From JAJPKK01 sp963807015 (GTDB lineage Bacteria; Pseudomonadota; Alphaproteobacteria; Rhizobiales; Xanthobacteraceae), in the NCBI GenBank assembly GCA_963807015.1, contig CAWEAS010000024.1, forward strand, positions 62,001-126,000: DNA of 64,000 bases, written 5' to 3'. The stretch's first letter is position 1. Each line of letters starts with the position of its first letter. Positions 1 to 8,992 of this stretch are shown piece by piece. A model generated the notes under the pieces. The model had not been told where the DNA came from. It saw nothing but the letters and a program-made list of their open reading frames with translations, and made no database searches. The translations under genes and the position numbers were made by a program.

Positions 1-393
1 GCGATCTTCTCGGACGAGATCGAAGCGCGGAACCGGATCGCGCAGCGCTACGCCGCGGGGCTCGCCGATGTCGTCATGGTGCCGACGGTGCCGAAGGGGC
101 TCACCTCCGTGTGGGCGCAGTACACCATCCGTCTCAAGCCCGGCACACGCGACGCCTTCGCGGCAGCGCTGAAGGCCGAGGGCATCCCGACAGCGGCCTA
201 TTATCCGAAGCCGGTGCATCGCCAGACCGCCTACAGCCATTACCCTTGCGCGGAGGGCGGATTGCCGGTGACCGACATGCTGGCGGAAGAAGTCATCAGC
301 CTGCCGATGCACGCCTATCTCGACGAGGCGACCCTGGACCGCATCATCGATGCGGTCCGGCGCGCGGTCGGGCAATGCTCAAAGGCATCCTGA
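1..393 (+). CDS. DegT/DnrJ/EryC1/StrS-family sugar aminotransferase, C-terminal part
   Basis: The frame is open from the first base, so only the last 130 residues are visible. They resemble the C-terminal subdomain of PLP-dependent sugar aminotransferases, with the motif SVWAQYTIRL, the stretch GIPTAAYYPKPVHRQTAY and an ending LPMHAYLDEATLDRIIDAV. Family members transfer an amino group to nucleotide-linked keto sugars for surface polysaccharides or modified sugars. The PLP-binding lysine lies upstream of the window and cannot be checked. The stop overlaps the start of murJ by 19 bases, suggesting translational coupling to an envelope-related gene. The substrate cannot be told from this fragment. 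Confidence 0.88.
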   Translation, partial: AIFSDEIEARNRIAQRYAAGLADVVMVPTVPKGLTSVWAQYTIRLKPGTRDAFAAALKAEGIPTAAYYPKPVHRQTAYSHYPCAEGGLPVTDMLAEEVISLPMHAYLDEATLDRIIDAVRRAVGQCSKAS

Positions 394-1913
394 CCGTCGG
401 CGGCCTGACGCTCGTCTCGCGCGTCACCGGATTTCTGCGGGACATCATGCTGGCGGCGATTCTCGGCGCCGGGCCGATCGCGGACGCCTTCTTCGTCGCG
501 CTGCGGCTGCCCAATCACTTCCGCGCGATCTTTGCCGAAGGCGCATTCAATGCGGCGTTCATCCCGGCCTATTCGCGCGTGCGCCACGAGCGGGGTGCGG
601 AACCGGCGCGGCTCTTTGCCGACCGTGTCTTCACGATGCTGTTCGCCGTCGAAGCGGTGCTGCTGGTGGTCGCACTGCTGTTCACCCCGGCCGTCATCTC
701 GCTTCTCGCCCCGGGTTTCAACGCCGATCCCAATCGTTTCACGACCGCCGTCTCGCTCACCCGCATCACCTTTCCCTATCTGCTGTTCGTGTCGCTGGTG
801 ACGCTCTATGGCGGCATTCTCAACGCGCTGCATCGCTTTGCTTCGCCCGCCGCCGCGCCGATCCTGCTCAATCTGTCGATGATGGCGACGCTCGCGCTCG
901 CCGCGTTCTTTCCGGGCGCGGGGTACGCGGCGGCGTGGGGTGTATTCATTGCCGGCTGCCTCGAGGCGGCGCTTGTCGCCGCCGATCTCGGACATCGCGA
1001 CGGGCTGCCGCGTTTTGCGGCGCTGCGCGTCGACGAAGATGTGCGGCGTTTCTTCAGGGCGCTCGGGCCGGCGGTGATCGGCTCGGCCGGATCGCAGATC
1101 GCGCTCTTCGCCGACACCATCATCGCGAGCTTTCTCGCTGCCGGTGCGGTGTCCGCGCTCTATTACGCCGACCGCCTCAATCAGCTGCCGATCGGCGTCA
1201 TCGGCATCGCCGTCGGCACGGTGCTGCTGCCGGCGATGTCGCACCGGCTTGCGGTGGGCGATGAAGAGGGCGCGCGCCGCGCGCAGGACCGCGCCATCGA
1301 ATTTACCTTGCTGCTTGCGGTCCCCTGGGTCGCCGCTTTCGCCACGGTGCCGGACCTCATCATGCTGGCGCTGTTCTCCCGCGGGGCGTTCACCGCGGCC
1401 GACGCTGCCGCTGCCGGCGCGACGCTTGCGGCATATTCGGTCGGACTGCTGCCGTTCGTCCTGCTGCGCAGCGTGTCGACTACTTTTCTCGCGCGCGGCG
1501 ACACCGCGACGCCGGTGAAGGCGCTGCTGATCTCCGTCGTCGTCAACGTCGCGCTCAAGATTTTGCTGATGGATCGCTACGCCCAGGTCGGTCTTGCGTT
1601 TGCGACCTCGGTCGGCGTGTGGGTCAATTTCGGCCTCCTCGTCTGGTTCGCCATGCGGGCGAAGCTGATGCGCATCGACGACCGGCTGCGGTCGTCACTT
1701 GCAAAACTTGCGGCTGCCGGCGCGCTCCTCGGTGCGGCTCTCTTTGCGTCGGCTGCGCCCGTTGTCGGGTTTTGCGAATCGTTTGGTTCGCTCCGGTTCG
1801 TCGCCGCGTTGGCGCTGCTCATGGGGATCGGCGTCGTGATCTATGGCGGTGCGGTCGCTGCCATGTTTGGGTCACAATGGTTTCGAGCCTTCAAACTGCG
1901 CCGAAGCGTGTGA
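375..1913 (+). CDS. murJ: MurJ lipid II flippase (MviN family)
   Basis: This 512-residue, almost wholly hydrophobic protein begins MLKGILTVGGLTLVSRVTGF, followed by GFLRDIMLAAILGAG and DAFFVALRLPN, which are hallmarks of MurJ/MviN in the MOP superfamily. MurJ moves lipid II across the inner membrane for peptidoglycan synthesis, and the family has 14 membrane segments. The length is normal. The ATG at 375 was chosen because it sits at the conserved N-terminus; the open frame further upstream is only the overlap with the aminotransferase gene. In many alphaproteobacteria murJ sits near glnD/mutS, so the aminotransferase neighbour is a local arrangement. Confidence 0.95.
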   Translation: MLKGILTVGGLTLVSRVTGFLRDIMLAAILGAGPIADAFFVALRLPNHFRAIFAEGAFNAAFIPAYSRVRHERGAEPARLFADRVFTMLFAVEAVLLVVALLFTPAVISLLAPGFNADPNRFTTAVSLTRITFPYLLFVSLVTLYGGILNALHRFASPAAAPILLNLSMMATLALAAFFPGAGYAAAWGVFIAGCLEAALVAADLGHRDGLPRFAALRVDEDVRRFFRALGPAVIGSAGSQIALFADTIIASFLAAGAVSALYYADRLNQLPIGVIGIAVGTVLLPAMSHRLAVGDEEGARRAQDRAIEFTLLLAVPWVAAFATVPDLIMLALFSRGAFTAADAAAAGATLAAYSVGLLPFVLLRSVSTTFLARGDTATPVKALLISVVVNVALKILLMDRYAQVGLAFATSVGVWVNFGLLVWFAMRAKLMRIDDRLRSSLAKLAAAGALLGAALFASAAPVVGFCESFGSLRFVAALALLMGIGVVIYGGAVAAMFGSQWFRAFKLRRSV

Positions 1914-2123
1914 CTGCCCAAATAATCGCCGGTTCGACTTTAGTCGGATGGGCGGATTGCAAAATTTAAGCTGATGATCACATTTCTTGGGCGCGGTCGC
2001 TCATGAATCGATCAATAGTTTCAATCGTGATTTGTTTTTGGCTCAGCCGTCATCTTCATGTAGCCAATGGCCGAAAACTTGCTTTCCGTACGAATAATAT
2101 CCGAATGATTCGACGGGGACATC

Positions 2124-3299
2124 ATGCCGAAGTTTAATTCTGCGTGCGGTTTGCTTGGCGCGCTCGCGCTGTTGGCGGGCTGCGGCGAGGCGCAGAAACA
2201 GGGTTTTACGCCGCCGCCGCCGACGGTCACCGTCGCCAAGCCCGCGACGCGCACGGTCGTCGACCAGGACGAGTATGTCGGCCGGTTCGTCGCCATCGAC
2301 TCCGTCGAAATCCGCGCGCGCGTCTCGGGTTATCTCGACCGCATCGATTTCACTGACGGCCAGATGGTCAAACAGGGTGACCTTCTGTTCACCCTCGACA
2401 AGCGCCCGTTCCAGACGGCACTCGACCAGGCGCAGGCCAATCTCGAACAGGCGCGCGCGACCCTCGCCTTTGCGGAAGTCGATCTCGGCCGTGCCGCTGC
2501 GCTCGTGCGCGAGCGCAACATCACCGAGCAGATCTTCGATCAGCGCACCCAGGCGAAAAAGGTCGCCGAGGCGACCGTCGCCGCGCGCGAGGCGGCAGTG
2601 AAGAGCGCGAAGCTCGACCTCGAATTCACCGAACTGCGCGCGCCGGTCGGCGGACGCATCGGCGACCGTCGTGTCTCGCCCGGCAATCTCGTGACCGGAA
2701 CGACGACCGGCAACACGTCGCTTCTGGCGACGGTCGTATCGCTCGATCCCATCCGCTTCGAGTTCACGTTCGATGAAGCGTCGTACCTGCGCTACCAGCG
2801 CCTCTCGCGCGGCAGCAAGGACAAGGAAATGGCGGGCCACGAGGGCGGCGTCGCGGTCGATCTCAAGCTGATCGACGAACCCGCGTTTACCCACAGCGGT
2901 CACATGGATTTCGTCGACAATGTCATCGATCGCTCGACCGGCACCATCCGCGGGCGCGCCGTCTTCTCCAATCCGGATTTCGTTTTCACGCCCGGCATGT
3001 TCGGCCGGGTGCGGCTGCCGGGTTCGCCGCCCTATACCGCGATGCTGGTGCCGGATGCCGCGATCGGCACCGAGCAGGCGCGCAAATATGTTCTCACCGT
3101 CGGCGCCGACAACATCGTGAAAATGAAGTACGTGACCATCGGCGAAATGGCCGACGGCAAGCGCGTGATCAAGGCCGGCCTCGATGCCGATGACAAGGTC
3201 ATCGTCAACGGCCTGATGCGGGCGCGGCCCAACCTGAAGGTGAACCCGCAGGAGGAAGAGGCGCCGCCGGTCGCCGCCACGCCGCAAGCCAAGAGCTGA
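2124..3299 (+). CDS. RND efflux periplasmic adaptor (membrane fusion lipoprotein)
   Basis: This 391-residue HlyD/AcrA-type adaptor has a lipoprotein signal with lipobox LAGC, giving a lipidated Cys20. After it come the barrel-sandwich half-motif VEIRARVSGYLDRIDF, a helical hairpin (about residues 95-165) rich in Ala/Glu/Arg, the second lipoyl half (APVGGRIGDRRVSPG) and a C-terminal beta-barrel/membrane-proximal region. It links the inner-membrane pump to an outer-membrane channel. The pump gene follows after 8 bases, so they form one operon. The 210-base upstream gap would hold the promoter; no regulator gene is adjacent. Confidence 0.93.
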   Translation: MPKFNSACGLLGALALLAGCGEAQKQGFTPPPPTVTVAKPATRTVVDQDEYVGRFVAIDSVEIRARVSGYLDRIDFTDGQMVKQGDLLFTLDKRPFQTALDQAQANLEQARATLAFAEVDLGRAAALVRERNITEQIFDQRTQAKKVAEATVAAREAAVKSAKLDLEFTELRAPVGGRIGDRRVSPGNLVTGTTTGNTSLLATVVSLDPIRFEFTFDEASYLRYQRLSRGSKDKEMAGHEGGVAVDLKLIDEPAFTHSGHMDFVDNVIDRSTGTIRGRAVFSNPDFVFTPGMFGRVRLPGSPPYTAMLVPDAAIGTEQARKYVLTVGADNIVKMKYVTIGEMADGKRVIKAGLDADDKVIVNGLMRARPNLKVNPQEEEAPPVAATPQAKS

Positions 3300-3307
3300 G
3301 TGCGTCG

Positions 3308-6300
3308 ATGCGGATTTCGCATTTCTTCATCGACCGGCCGATCTTCGCGGCGGTCGTCTCGATCGTCTTCGTCATCCTGGGCGCGGTGTCGTTCTTCCGC
3401 CTTCCGGTCGCCCAGTATCCTGAGATCGCGCCGCCGGTCATCAACGTCACCGGCCAGTATCCCGGCGCGAGCGCCGAAACCGTTGCGCTCACCGTCGTCG
3501 GTCCGATCGAGGATCAGATCAACGGCGTCGAGAACATGATCTACATGGCCTCGAACTCGACGTCCGATGGCCGCTTCACGATTTCGGTGTCGTTCGAGAT
3601 CGGAACGAACCTCGACATCGCCCAGGTCCAGGTCCAGAACCGCGCCGCCATCGCGCAGCCGCGGCTGCCGTCCGACGTCCGCAATGTCGGCGTCACGGTG
3701 ACGAAGGCATCGCCCGACCTGATGATGGTCGTGCACCTCTATTCGCCGGACAAATCGCGCGACGCCCTCTTCATTTCCAATTACGCGACGCTCGAGATCA
3801 AGGACGCATTGTCGCGGGTCGATGGCGTCGGCTCGCTCACGGTGTTCGGCGTGCGCGACTACGCGATGCGGATCTGGCTCGACCCGGATCGCATGCAGTC
3901 GCTCGGCCTCACTGCGAACGACGTGACGGCGGCGCTGCAGGCCCAGAACATTCAAGTCGCTTCGGGCGTTCTCAACCAGCAGCCGATCGCAAAACCCGGC
4001 GCGTTCGAGATCGCGGTGCAAACGCTCGGCCGACTGGCCGAGCCCGACGAGTTCGCCGGCATCGTCATCAAGCAAGTGCCGGGCGCGCTGGTGCGGCTCA
4101 AGGACGTGGCGCGCATCGAGCTTGCGGCGCAGGACTACACCTCGAACTCCTACCTCGACCGCGATCCCGCGGTTGCCATCGCGGTTTTTCAACGGCCGGG
4201 CTCGAACGCGCTCGCGACCGCGAAGGGCGTCGTCGCCACCATGGACACCGTGGCGAAGCGTTTCCCGCCCGGCATCAAGTATACGATCGTCTACAATCCG
4301 ACCGAGTTCATCCAGCAATCGGTCGACGCCGTCATCGAGACGATCCTCGAGGCGATCGTGCTCGTGGTGCTGGTGGTCATCCTGTTCCTGCAGACGTGGC
4401 GCGCCGCGATCATCCCGATCGTGGCGATCCCGGTGTCGCTGATCGGCACCTTCTTCTTCATGGCGATCTTCGGCTTCACGCTGAACAACCTGTCGCTGTT
4501 CGGTCTCGTGCTCGCCGTCGGCATCGTGGTCGATGACGCCATCGTCGTCGTCGAAAACGTCGAGCGCAACATCGGGATGGGCCTGTCGCCGCGCGATGCG
4601 GCGATCAAGAGCATGGACGAGGTCGGCTCGGCGCTGATCGCGATTGCGCTCGTGCTCTGCGCGGTGTTCGTGCCGGCGGGCTTCATCACCGGCATTTCGG
4701 GGCAGTTCTATCGCCAGTTTGCCCTCACCATCGCCGGCACCACGGTGATTTCGCTTATCGTGTCGCTGACGCTTTCGCCCGCGATGTGCGCGCTGCTCCT
4801 CAAGCCGCATAGCGCAGATGGGCCGCGGCATTGGTGGGATCGGCCGATCCACGGTTTCTTCGGCGCCTTCAACTGGGGCTTCGATCGGCTGGCGTGGGGT
4901 TATGGGGCGCTCGCCGCCCGGATGGTGCGCATTGCGGCGGTCATGCTCGTCGCCTACATCGCCATCATCGCCTACGGCATGAACGAATTCCGCAAGACGC
5001 CGTCGGGATTCATTCCGCCGGTCGATCGCGGCTACCTGATCATGGTGACGCAGCTGCCGCCCGGCGCGTCGCTCGCGCGCACCGACGAGGTCCATCGCCG
5101 CGCGGTCGACATCGCGCTGGCCGTCCCGGGCGTCGCCCACGCCGTCAACATCGTCGGCTTCTCCGGTGCGACCTTCACCAATGCGCCCAATGCCGGCGCA
5201 ATGTTCCTCACGCTCGAGCCGTGGGAGGAGCGCGCCAAGGATCCGCAGAAATCGGCTGCGGCCATCACCCGCGCGTTGTTCCAGAAGCTCTCCGTGATCC
5301 AGGAGGCGTTCGTCTTCGTGGTGCCGCCGCCGCCGGTATCGGGCATCGGCAACGCCGGCGGCTTTCGCATGATCGTCGAAGACCGCGCCGGCCGCGGCCC
5401 GCAGGCCCTGCAACAGGCCGCCGCCGCGGTCATGGCCCGCGCCAACCAGACGCCGGGCCTGGTGCAGGTCTTCACGCTGTTCGAAACCTCAACGCCGCAG
5501 CTCTATCTCGACATCGACCGCGCCAAGGCGCAATTGCTCGGCGTCAACGTCAACGACGTCTTCACCGCGCTGCAAGTCTTCATCGGCTCGTCCTACGTCA
5601 ACGACTTCAACCTGTTCGGCCGCACCTTCCGGGTGATGGCCCAGGCCGACGGCCCCGAGCGCGGGAGCCCGCGCGACATTCTCAAGCTGCGCGTGCGCAA
5701 TTCGAACGGCGACACCGTGCCGCTCGGCTCCTTTACGACGATGCGCAGCATTTCCGGGCCCTACCGCGTCCCGCGCTACAACCTCTATCGTGCCGCCGAG
5801 ATCGACGGCGCTGCCGCACCCGGCTACGCGCAGGGCCAGGCCATCGAGATGATGGAGCAGATCGCAAACGAGGTGCTGCCGGACGGCTTCAGCTACGAAT
5901 GGACCAATCTTGCCTTCCAGCAGATCAGGGCCGGCAACACCGCGGGCTTTGCCTTCGCGCTCGCCGTGGTGTTCGTGTTTCTGGTGCTGGCCGCGCAATA
6001 CGAGAGCCTCACGCTACCGCTTGCCGTCGTCCTGATCGTGCCGATGTGCCTCGTCGCCTCGATCACCGGCGTGATCATGCGCGGCATGGACAACAACATC
6101 CTGACCCAGGTCGGTTTCGTCGTGCTGATCGGGCTCGCTGCGAAAAACGCGATTCTGATCGTGGAATTCGCGCGCCAGCTCGAGGACCGCGGCCGCGATC
6201 GGTTCGCGGCTGCGGTCGAGGCCGCACGGCTGCGGCTGCGTCCGATCCTGATGACGTCCTTCGCGTTCATCTTCGGCGTGGTGCCGCTGGTCTGGGCGGT

Positions 6301-6478
6301 GGGCGCCGGCGCTGAACTGCGCCAGGCGCTCGGCACCGCGGTATTTGCCGGCATGATCGGCGTCACTGTCTTCGGCCTGATCTTCACGCCGGTGTTCTAC
6401 GTGATTACGCGATGGATCGCGGGCCTCGGCAGCCGTCGCCGCCCACCGCAAGCCGCGTCGGCGCATCCGGCGGAATGA
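3308..6478 (+). CDS. RND multidrug efflux inner-membrane transporter (HAE1/AcrB family)
   Basis: This 1056-residue RND pump has the usual two-fold repeat of membrane bundles and periplasmic loops. The start MRISHFFIDRPIFAAVVSI is typical of the family. The proton-relay residues are present: the Asp pair at about 409-410 in GIVVDDAIVVVENVERN and Lys at about 946 in GLAAKNAILIVEFA. It is therefore likely a functional drug/proton antiporter, closest by general look to MexF/AcrB-type pumps. The adaptor precedes it, but no outer-membrane factor (OprM/TolC type) follows, so the pump must share a channel encoded elsewhere. The drug range cannot be inferred. Confidence 0.95.
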   Translation: MRISHFFIDRPIFAAVVSIVFVILGAVSFFRLPVAQYPEIAPPVINVTGQYPGASAETVALTVVGPIEDQINGVENMIYMASNSTSDGRFTISVSFEIGTNLDIAQVQVQNRAAIAQPRLPSDVRNVGVTVTKASPDLMMVVHLYSPDKSRDALFISNYATLEIKDALSRVDGVGSLTVFGVRDYAMRIWLDPDRMQSLGLTANDVTAALQAQNIQVASGVLNQQPIAKPGAFEIAVQTLGRLAEPDEFAGIVIKQVPGALVRLKDVARIELAAQDYTSNSYLDRDPAVAIAVFQRPGSNALATAKGVVATMDTVAKRFPPGIKYTIVYNPTEFIQQSVDAVIETILEAIVLVVLVVILFLQTWRAAIIPIVAIPVSLIGTFFFMAIFGFTLNNLSLFGLVLAVGIVVDDAIVVVENVERNIGMGLSPRDAAIKSMDEVGSALIAIALVLCAVFVPAGFITGISGQFYRQFALTIAGTTVISLIVSLTLSPAMCALLLKPHSADGPRHWWDRPIHGFFGAFNWGFDRLAWGYGALAARMVRIAAVMLVAYIAIIAYGMNEFRKTPSGFIPPVDRGYLIMVTQLPPGASLARTDEVHRRAVDIALAVPGVAHAVNIVGFSGATFTNAPNAGAMFLTLEPWEERAKDPQKSAAAITRALFQKLSVIQEAFVFVVPPPPVSGIGNAGGFRMIVEDRAGRGPQALQQAAAAVMARANQTPGLVQVFTLFETSTPQLYLDIDRAKAQLLGVNVNDVFTALQVFIGSSYVNDFNLFGRTFRVMAQADGPERGSPRDILKLRVRNSNGDTVPLGSFTTMRSISGPYRVPRYNLYRAAEIDGAAAPGYAQGQAIEMMEQIANEVLPDGFSYEWTNLAFQQIRAGNTAGFAFALAVVFVFLVLAAQYESLTLPLAVVLIVPMCLVASITGVIMRGMDNNILTQVGFVVLIGLAAKNAILIVEFARQLEDRGRDRFAAAVEAARLRLRPILMTSFAFIFGVVPLVWAVGAGAELRQALGTAVFAGMIGVTVFGLIFTPVFYVITRWIAGLGSRRRPPQAASAHPAE

Positions 6479-6496
6479 GCGACCGCCGACGCGCGA

Positions 6497-7342
6497 TCAC
6501 GCTTCGTCGATCACCGGATTGCGCAGCGTGCCGATCCCGGAAATCTCGACCTCGAGCACGTCGCCCGGCTTCATCCACAGCGGCGGATTGCGGCGATGGC
6601 CGACGCCCGCGGGCGTGCCGGTGGCGATGACATCGCCCGGCGCAAGCGAGGTGAAATCGGAAACAAACTTGATCACCCTCGGAATCGAGTAGATGAGCAT
6701 GTCGGTGCCGGAGCGCTGCATCTCGACGCCGTTGAGGCGCGTCACCAAGGTGAGCCGCGTCGGGTCGGGAATTTCGTCGCTCGTCACCAGGACGGGACCG
6801 AGCGGACCGGTTGCGGGAAAGTTCTTGCCTGAGGTCACCGAGAACTTCTGATAGTCGCGCACGCTGCCGTCGACGAAACAGGTATAGCCCGCGACGTATT
6901 TCAGGGCGTCGGCTTCGGCCACATGCCGGCCGGGGCGGCCGATCACGACCGCAAGCTCGCCCTCGAAGTCGAACATCTTCGAGACCTTGGGCCGCACCAG
7001 CGCGGCGCCGTGCCCGATCAGGGTATCGGCGAGGCGCAGAAACACGCTGGGCGCCGGCGAAATATCGCGGCCGGTCTCCTCGGCGTGGGAGCGGTAATTG
7101 ATGCCGACGCAAACGATGCGCTGCGGGTCGGGAATGACCGGCAGCAAGGTCACGTCGGCAAGCCGGTAATCGGTCGGCGCGCCGGAGGTCGCGCGACGAA
7201 TGTCATCGACGGCATCTGCGGCCAGCGCTTCGCGCAGGCTCGCGAAGCGCCTGCCGAGGCGGCGCGTCATATCGACGATGCCGTCGCCTTCGACCACGCC
7301 GAACGCCGGCTTACCACCGGCCAGAAAACTCGCGAGTTTCAT
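6497..7342 (-). CDS. Fumarylacetoacetate hydrolase (FAH) family protein
   Basis: This 281-residue protein is of the FAH/2-hydroxyhepta-2,4-diene-1,7-dioate isomerase type. A short N-terminal domain (about 1-75) is followed by the FAH fold starting IVCVGINYRSHAEET. Metal-binding acidic residues lie in FDFEGELAVVIG and CFVDGSVRDYQ, the lysine of GKNFPATGPLGP is present, and the end has GTPAGVG. Members cleave C-C bonds or decarboxylate/isomerise oxo-acids in aromatic or sugar catabolism; the substrate is not determinable here. An AGGAG ribosome-binding site precedes the ATG. It is convergent with the RND operon and apparently monocistronic. Confidence 0.9.
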   Translation of the reverse strand: MKLASFLAGGKPAFGVVEGDGIVDMTRRLGRRFASLREALAADAVDDIRRATSGAPTDYRLADVTLLPVIPDPQRIVCVGINYRSHAEETGRDISPAPSVFLRLADTLIGHGAALVRPKVSKMFDFEGELAVVIGRPGRHVAEADALKYVAGYTCFVDGSVRDYQKFSVTSGKNFPATGPLGPVLVTSDEIPDPTRLTLVTRLNGVEMQRSGTDMLIYSIPRVIKFVSDFTSLAPGDVIATGTPAGVGHRRNPPLWMKPGDVLEVEISGIGTLRNPVIDEA

Positions 7343-7364
7343 TCGGCGCAGCGTGCTCCTGCTG

Positions 7365-7427
7365 TTATTTCTGCAACTTCTTGAAGTAGCGCAGATCAGG
7401 CGGCGGCTGATCCTCGCGCGCCGGCAT
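7365..7427 (-). CDS. Possible 20-residue leader peptide ahead of the FAH-family gene
   Basis: A 20-codon open frame reading MPAREDQPPPDLRYFKKLQK ends 22 bases before the FAH-family start, within the AGGAG-containing leader. Its composition is protein-like and unlike the Arg-rich out-of-frame readings nearby. It has no strong ribosome-binding site (GTG directly precedes the ATG) and no family is recognisable at this length. It may be a translated leader or chance. Listed mainly to document the 146-base gap between the FAH and yacG genes. Confidence 0.15.
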   Translation of the reverse strand: MPAREDQPPPDLRYFKKLQK

Positions 7428-7488
7428 CACGATACACCCGCGTCAGGAGGCGGAAAAGAGTAAGGCCGTGTCCCGCGACGTGGAAGCG

Positions 7489-7698
7489 CTACTCGGCCTC
7501 GCTATCGCGGCGAGCCTCGTCGTCATCCTCCGTTGCGGGCACCGCATAGGCGTCGGCCAGCCAGCGATGCAGATCGACGTCGGCGCAACGGCGGGAACAG
7601 AAGGGGCGAAATGCCGCTTCCTGCGGTTTACCGCAGATGGCACAGACCTTTGACGAAGACGCGGGCTTTGGCGCGGGCGTGGACTTTTGCAGCGACAT
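7489..7698 (-). CDS. yacG: DNA gyrase inhibitor YacG (zinc-binding)
   Basis: This 69-residue protein carries the YacG zinc knuckle KVCAICGKPQ...FRPFCSRRCADVDLHRWL (CxxC then CxxxC) and a short acidic tail, the normal size for the family. YacG binds GyrB and inhibits gyrase activity in E. coli. In alphaproteobacteria it usually follows maf. Here a plus-strand gene lies between maf and yacG, so yacG may have its own promoter in the 190-base gap upstream. Confidence 0.92.
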   Translation of the reverse strand: MSLQKSTPAPKPASSSKVCAICGKPQEAAFRPFCSRRCADVDLHRWLADAYAVPATEDDDEARRDSEAE

Positions 7699-7888
7699 CT
7701 TGCCAATGTAGGCTCATGCTAGTCGCCCTGCGAGGGGGATCGCCGAGAGCCCCCGCCGCGCTTTACCGCTTTTGTGCAATCTTGGACCGCGCTGGCCTAG
7801 TCCGGATGGCGGGACGTGAGAGTTGGGCTATGCTTGCATGAAGAAACGGGTGCGCCGAGGCGGTTCCCGCAGGGGGCAAGGACTGACG

Positions 7889-8215
7889 ATGGCAAAAGAA
7901 AACGGCAAGAAAGTCAGCCGGATCCTGCAGCTCAGGTTTACGCTGCCCACGACCGACCCCGCCAAATTCGCGGCCTTTATCAAGGCGACCGAGCCTTATT
8001 ACGAGATGTTCGGGGGAAAGCAGATCCGGCTCTTGCAGAACGTCGATCAGCCGGCGCAGTTCATCCAGATCATGGACTACGAGGTCGACAAGTCTCTTGA
8101 GACAAGCCGCCAACAGATCGCCGCCGACCCTCGCCTACAAGCGTTTCTGCAAACCTGGCGGGCGATGTTTCCGGGCACCGTCGAGCTCGACATATTCCGC
8201 GAGATCGACGAGTAG
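7889..8215 (+). CDS. Hypothetical small protein, possibly a dimeric alpha/beta-barrel type
   Basis: I do not recognise this 108-residue protein. The ATG at 7889 was chosen because an AG-rich ribosome-binding site (GGGGGCAAGG) lies just upstream; an in-frame start at 7823 would add an implausible Arg-rich extension. The pattern of a beta-strand opening (ILQLRFTLPTTD), an amphipathic helix (PAKFAAFIKATEPYYEMFGG), a strand (QFIQIMDYE) and a further helix ending in a strand recalls NIPSNAP/ABM-type barrels, but this is inference from look only. It interrupts the conserved maf-yacG order and is on the opposite strand, ending one base before the maf stop. Confidence 0.7.
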   Translation: MAKENGKKVSRILQLRFTLPTTDPAKFAAFIKATEPYYEMFGGKQIRLLQNVDQPAQFIQIMDYEVDKSLETSRQQIAADPRLQAFLQTWRAMFPGTVELDIFREIDE

Positions 8216-8839
8216 CTAGACCGTATTGATCCAGCCGAGGTGGATCGGGAAGCCCTCGCCGGCGAGGAGCGCCACGGTCTCATAGAGCGGCAGGCCGACT
8301 ACGTTGGTATAGGAGCCGACCAGCTTGACGATGAAGCTGCCGGCAAGTCCCTGGGCGGCATAACCCCCGGCCTTGCCGCGCCATTCGCCCGAGGCGAGAT
8401 AGGCCTCGATATCTTCCCTTGAGAGCCGCTTGAAGCGCACGCGCGTCTGCACCACGCGCTGGCGGAACTTGCCCTTGGGCGTGACTAGGCAAAGCGCCGT
8501 GTAGACGCGGTGATTGCGTCCCGACAGCAAACGCAGGCATTGCGCGGCTTCGTCGATCAGCTCGGCCTTCGGCAGGATGCGCCGGCCGACCGCGACGATG
8601 GTGTCGGCGGCAAGCACATAGGCGCCGTAGGTCTCGTCATCGACACCGACGCCCGCGATCGCCGCCTCGGCCTTGGCGCGGGCGAGCCGGTTCGCGCACA
8701 CCCGCGGAAGTTCGCCGCGCTTCGGCGTCTCGTCGAGTTGCGCGGGCCGCAGCGCATCGGGTTCGATGCCGGCCTGGTTGATCAGGCTGACGCGGCGGGG
8801 CGATCCGGAGGCGAGAACAAGCTTGGGCCGGCCGATCAT
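8216..8839 (-). CDS. maf: Maf family nucleotide pyrophosphatase
   Basis: This 207-residue protein starts MIGRPKLVLASGSPRRVSLI with the invariant SxSPRR signature. It then has the YVLAADTIVAVGRRILPKA stretch with the catalytic Asp and the motif SGRNHRVYTALCL, and ends GFPIHLGWI. Maf proteins hydrolyse non-canonical nucleoside triphosphates to monophosphates. Asn/Gln specificity types (YhdE versus YceF) cannot be settled by eye. It belongs to the hisD-to-yacG minus-strand cluster. Confidence 0.93.
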   Translation of the reverse strand: MIGRPKLVLASGSPRRVSLINQAGIEPDALRPAQLDETPKRGELPRVCANRLARAKAEAAIAGVGVDDETYGAYVLAADTIVAVGRRILPKAELIDEAAQCLRLLSGRNHRVYTALCLVTPKGKFRQRVVQTRVRFKRLSREDIEAYLASGEWRGKAGGYAAQGLAGSFIVKLVGSYTNVVGLPLYETVALLAGEGFPIHLGWINTV

Positions 8840-8992
8840 GGAAATTGGGCTCCGGACGCGCCCGCGGCGCGCAGCAAACGGGCGCGGAAGCTAGCGGAAT
8901 CCCCAACGACACTCAACCGCGAACGCATCCAGCTCCACATTTCAAGCACGTTCATCGCCGGCACACGGGGAGCGGAGCCCGGCGGCGAAACC

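Noticed and set aside
3032..5413. Very long open frame on the minus strand opposite the RND pump
   Set aside because: Its translation is rich in Arg, Asp, His and Gly without any fold-like pattern, and it lies entirely opposite a clear RND adaptor/pump operon. It is a shadow caused by high GC.
7343..7488. tRNA gene near yacG
   Set aside because: A tRNA is often found near yacG in alphaproteobacteria, but no TTCGA/TTCAA T-loop with flanking stems and acceptor pairing could be built here.
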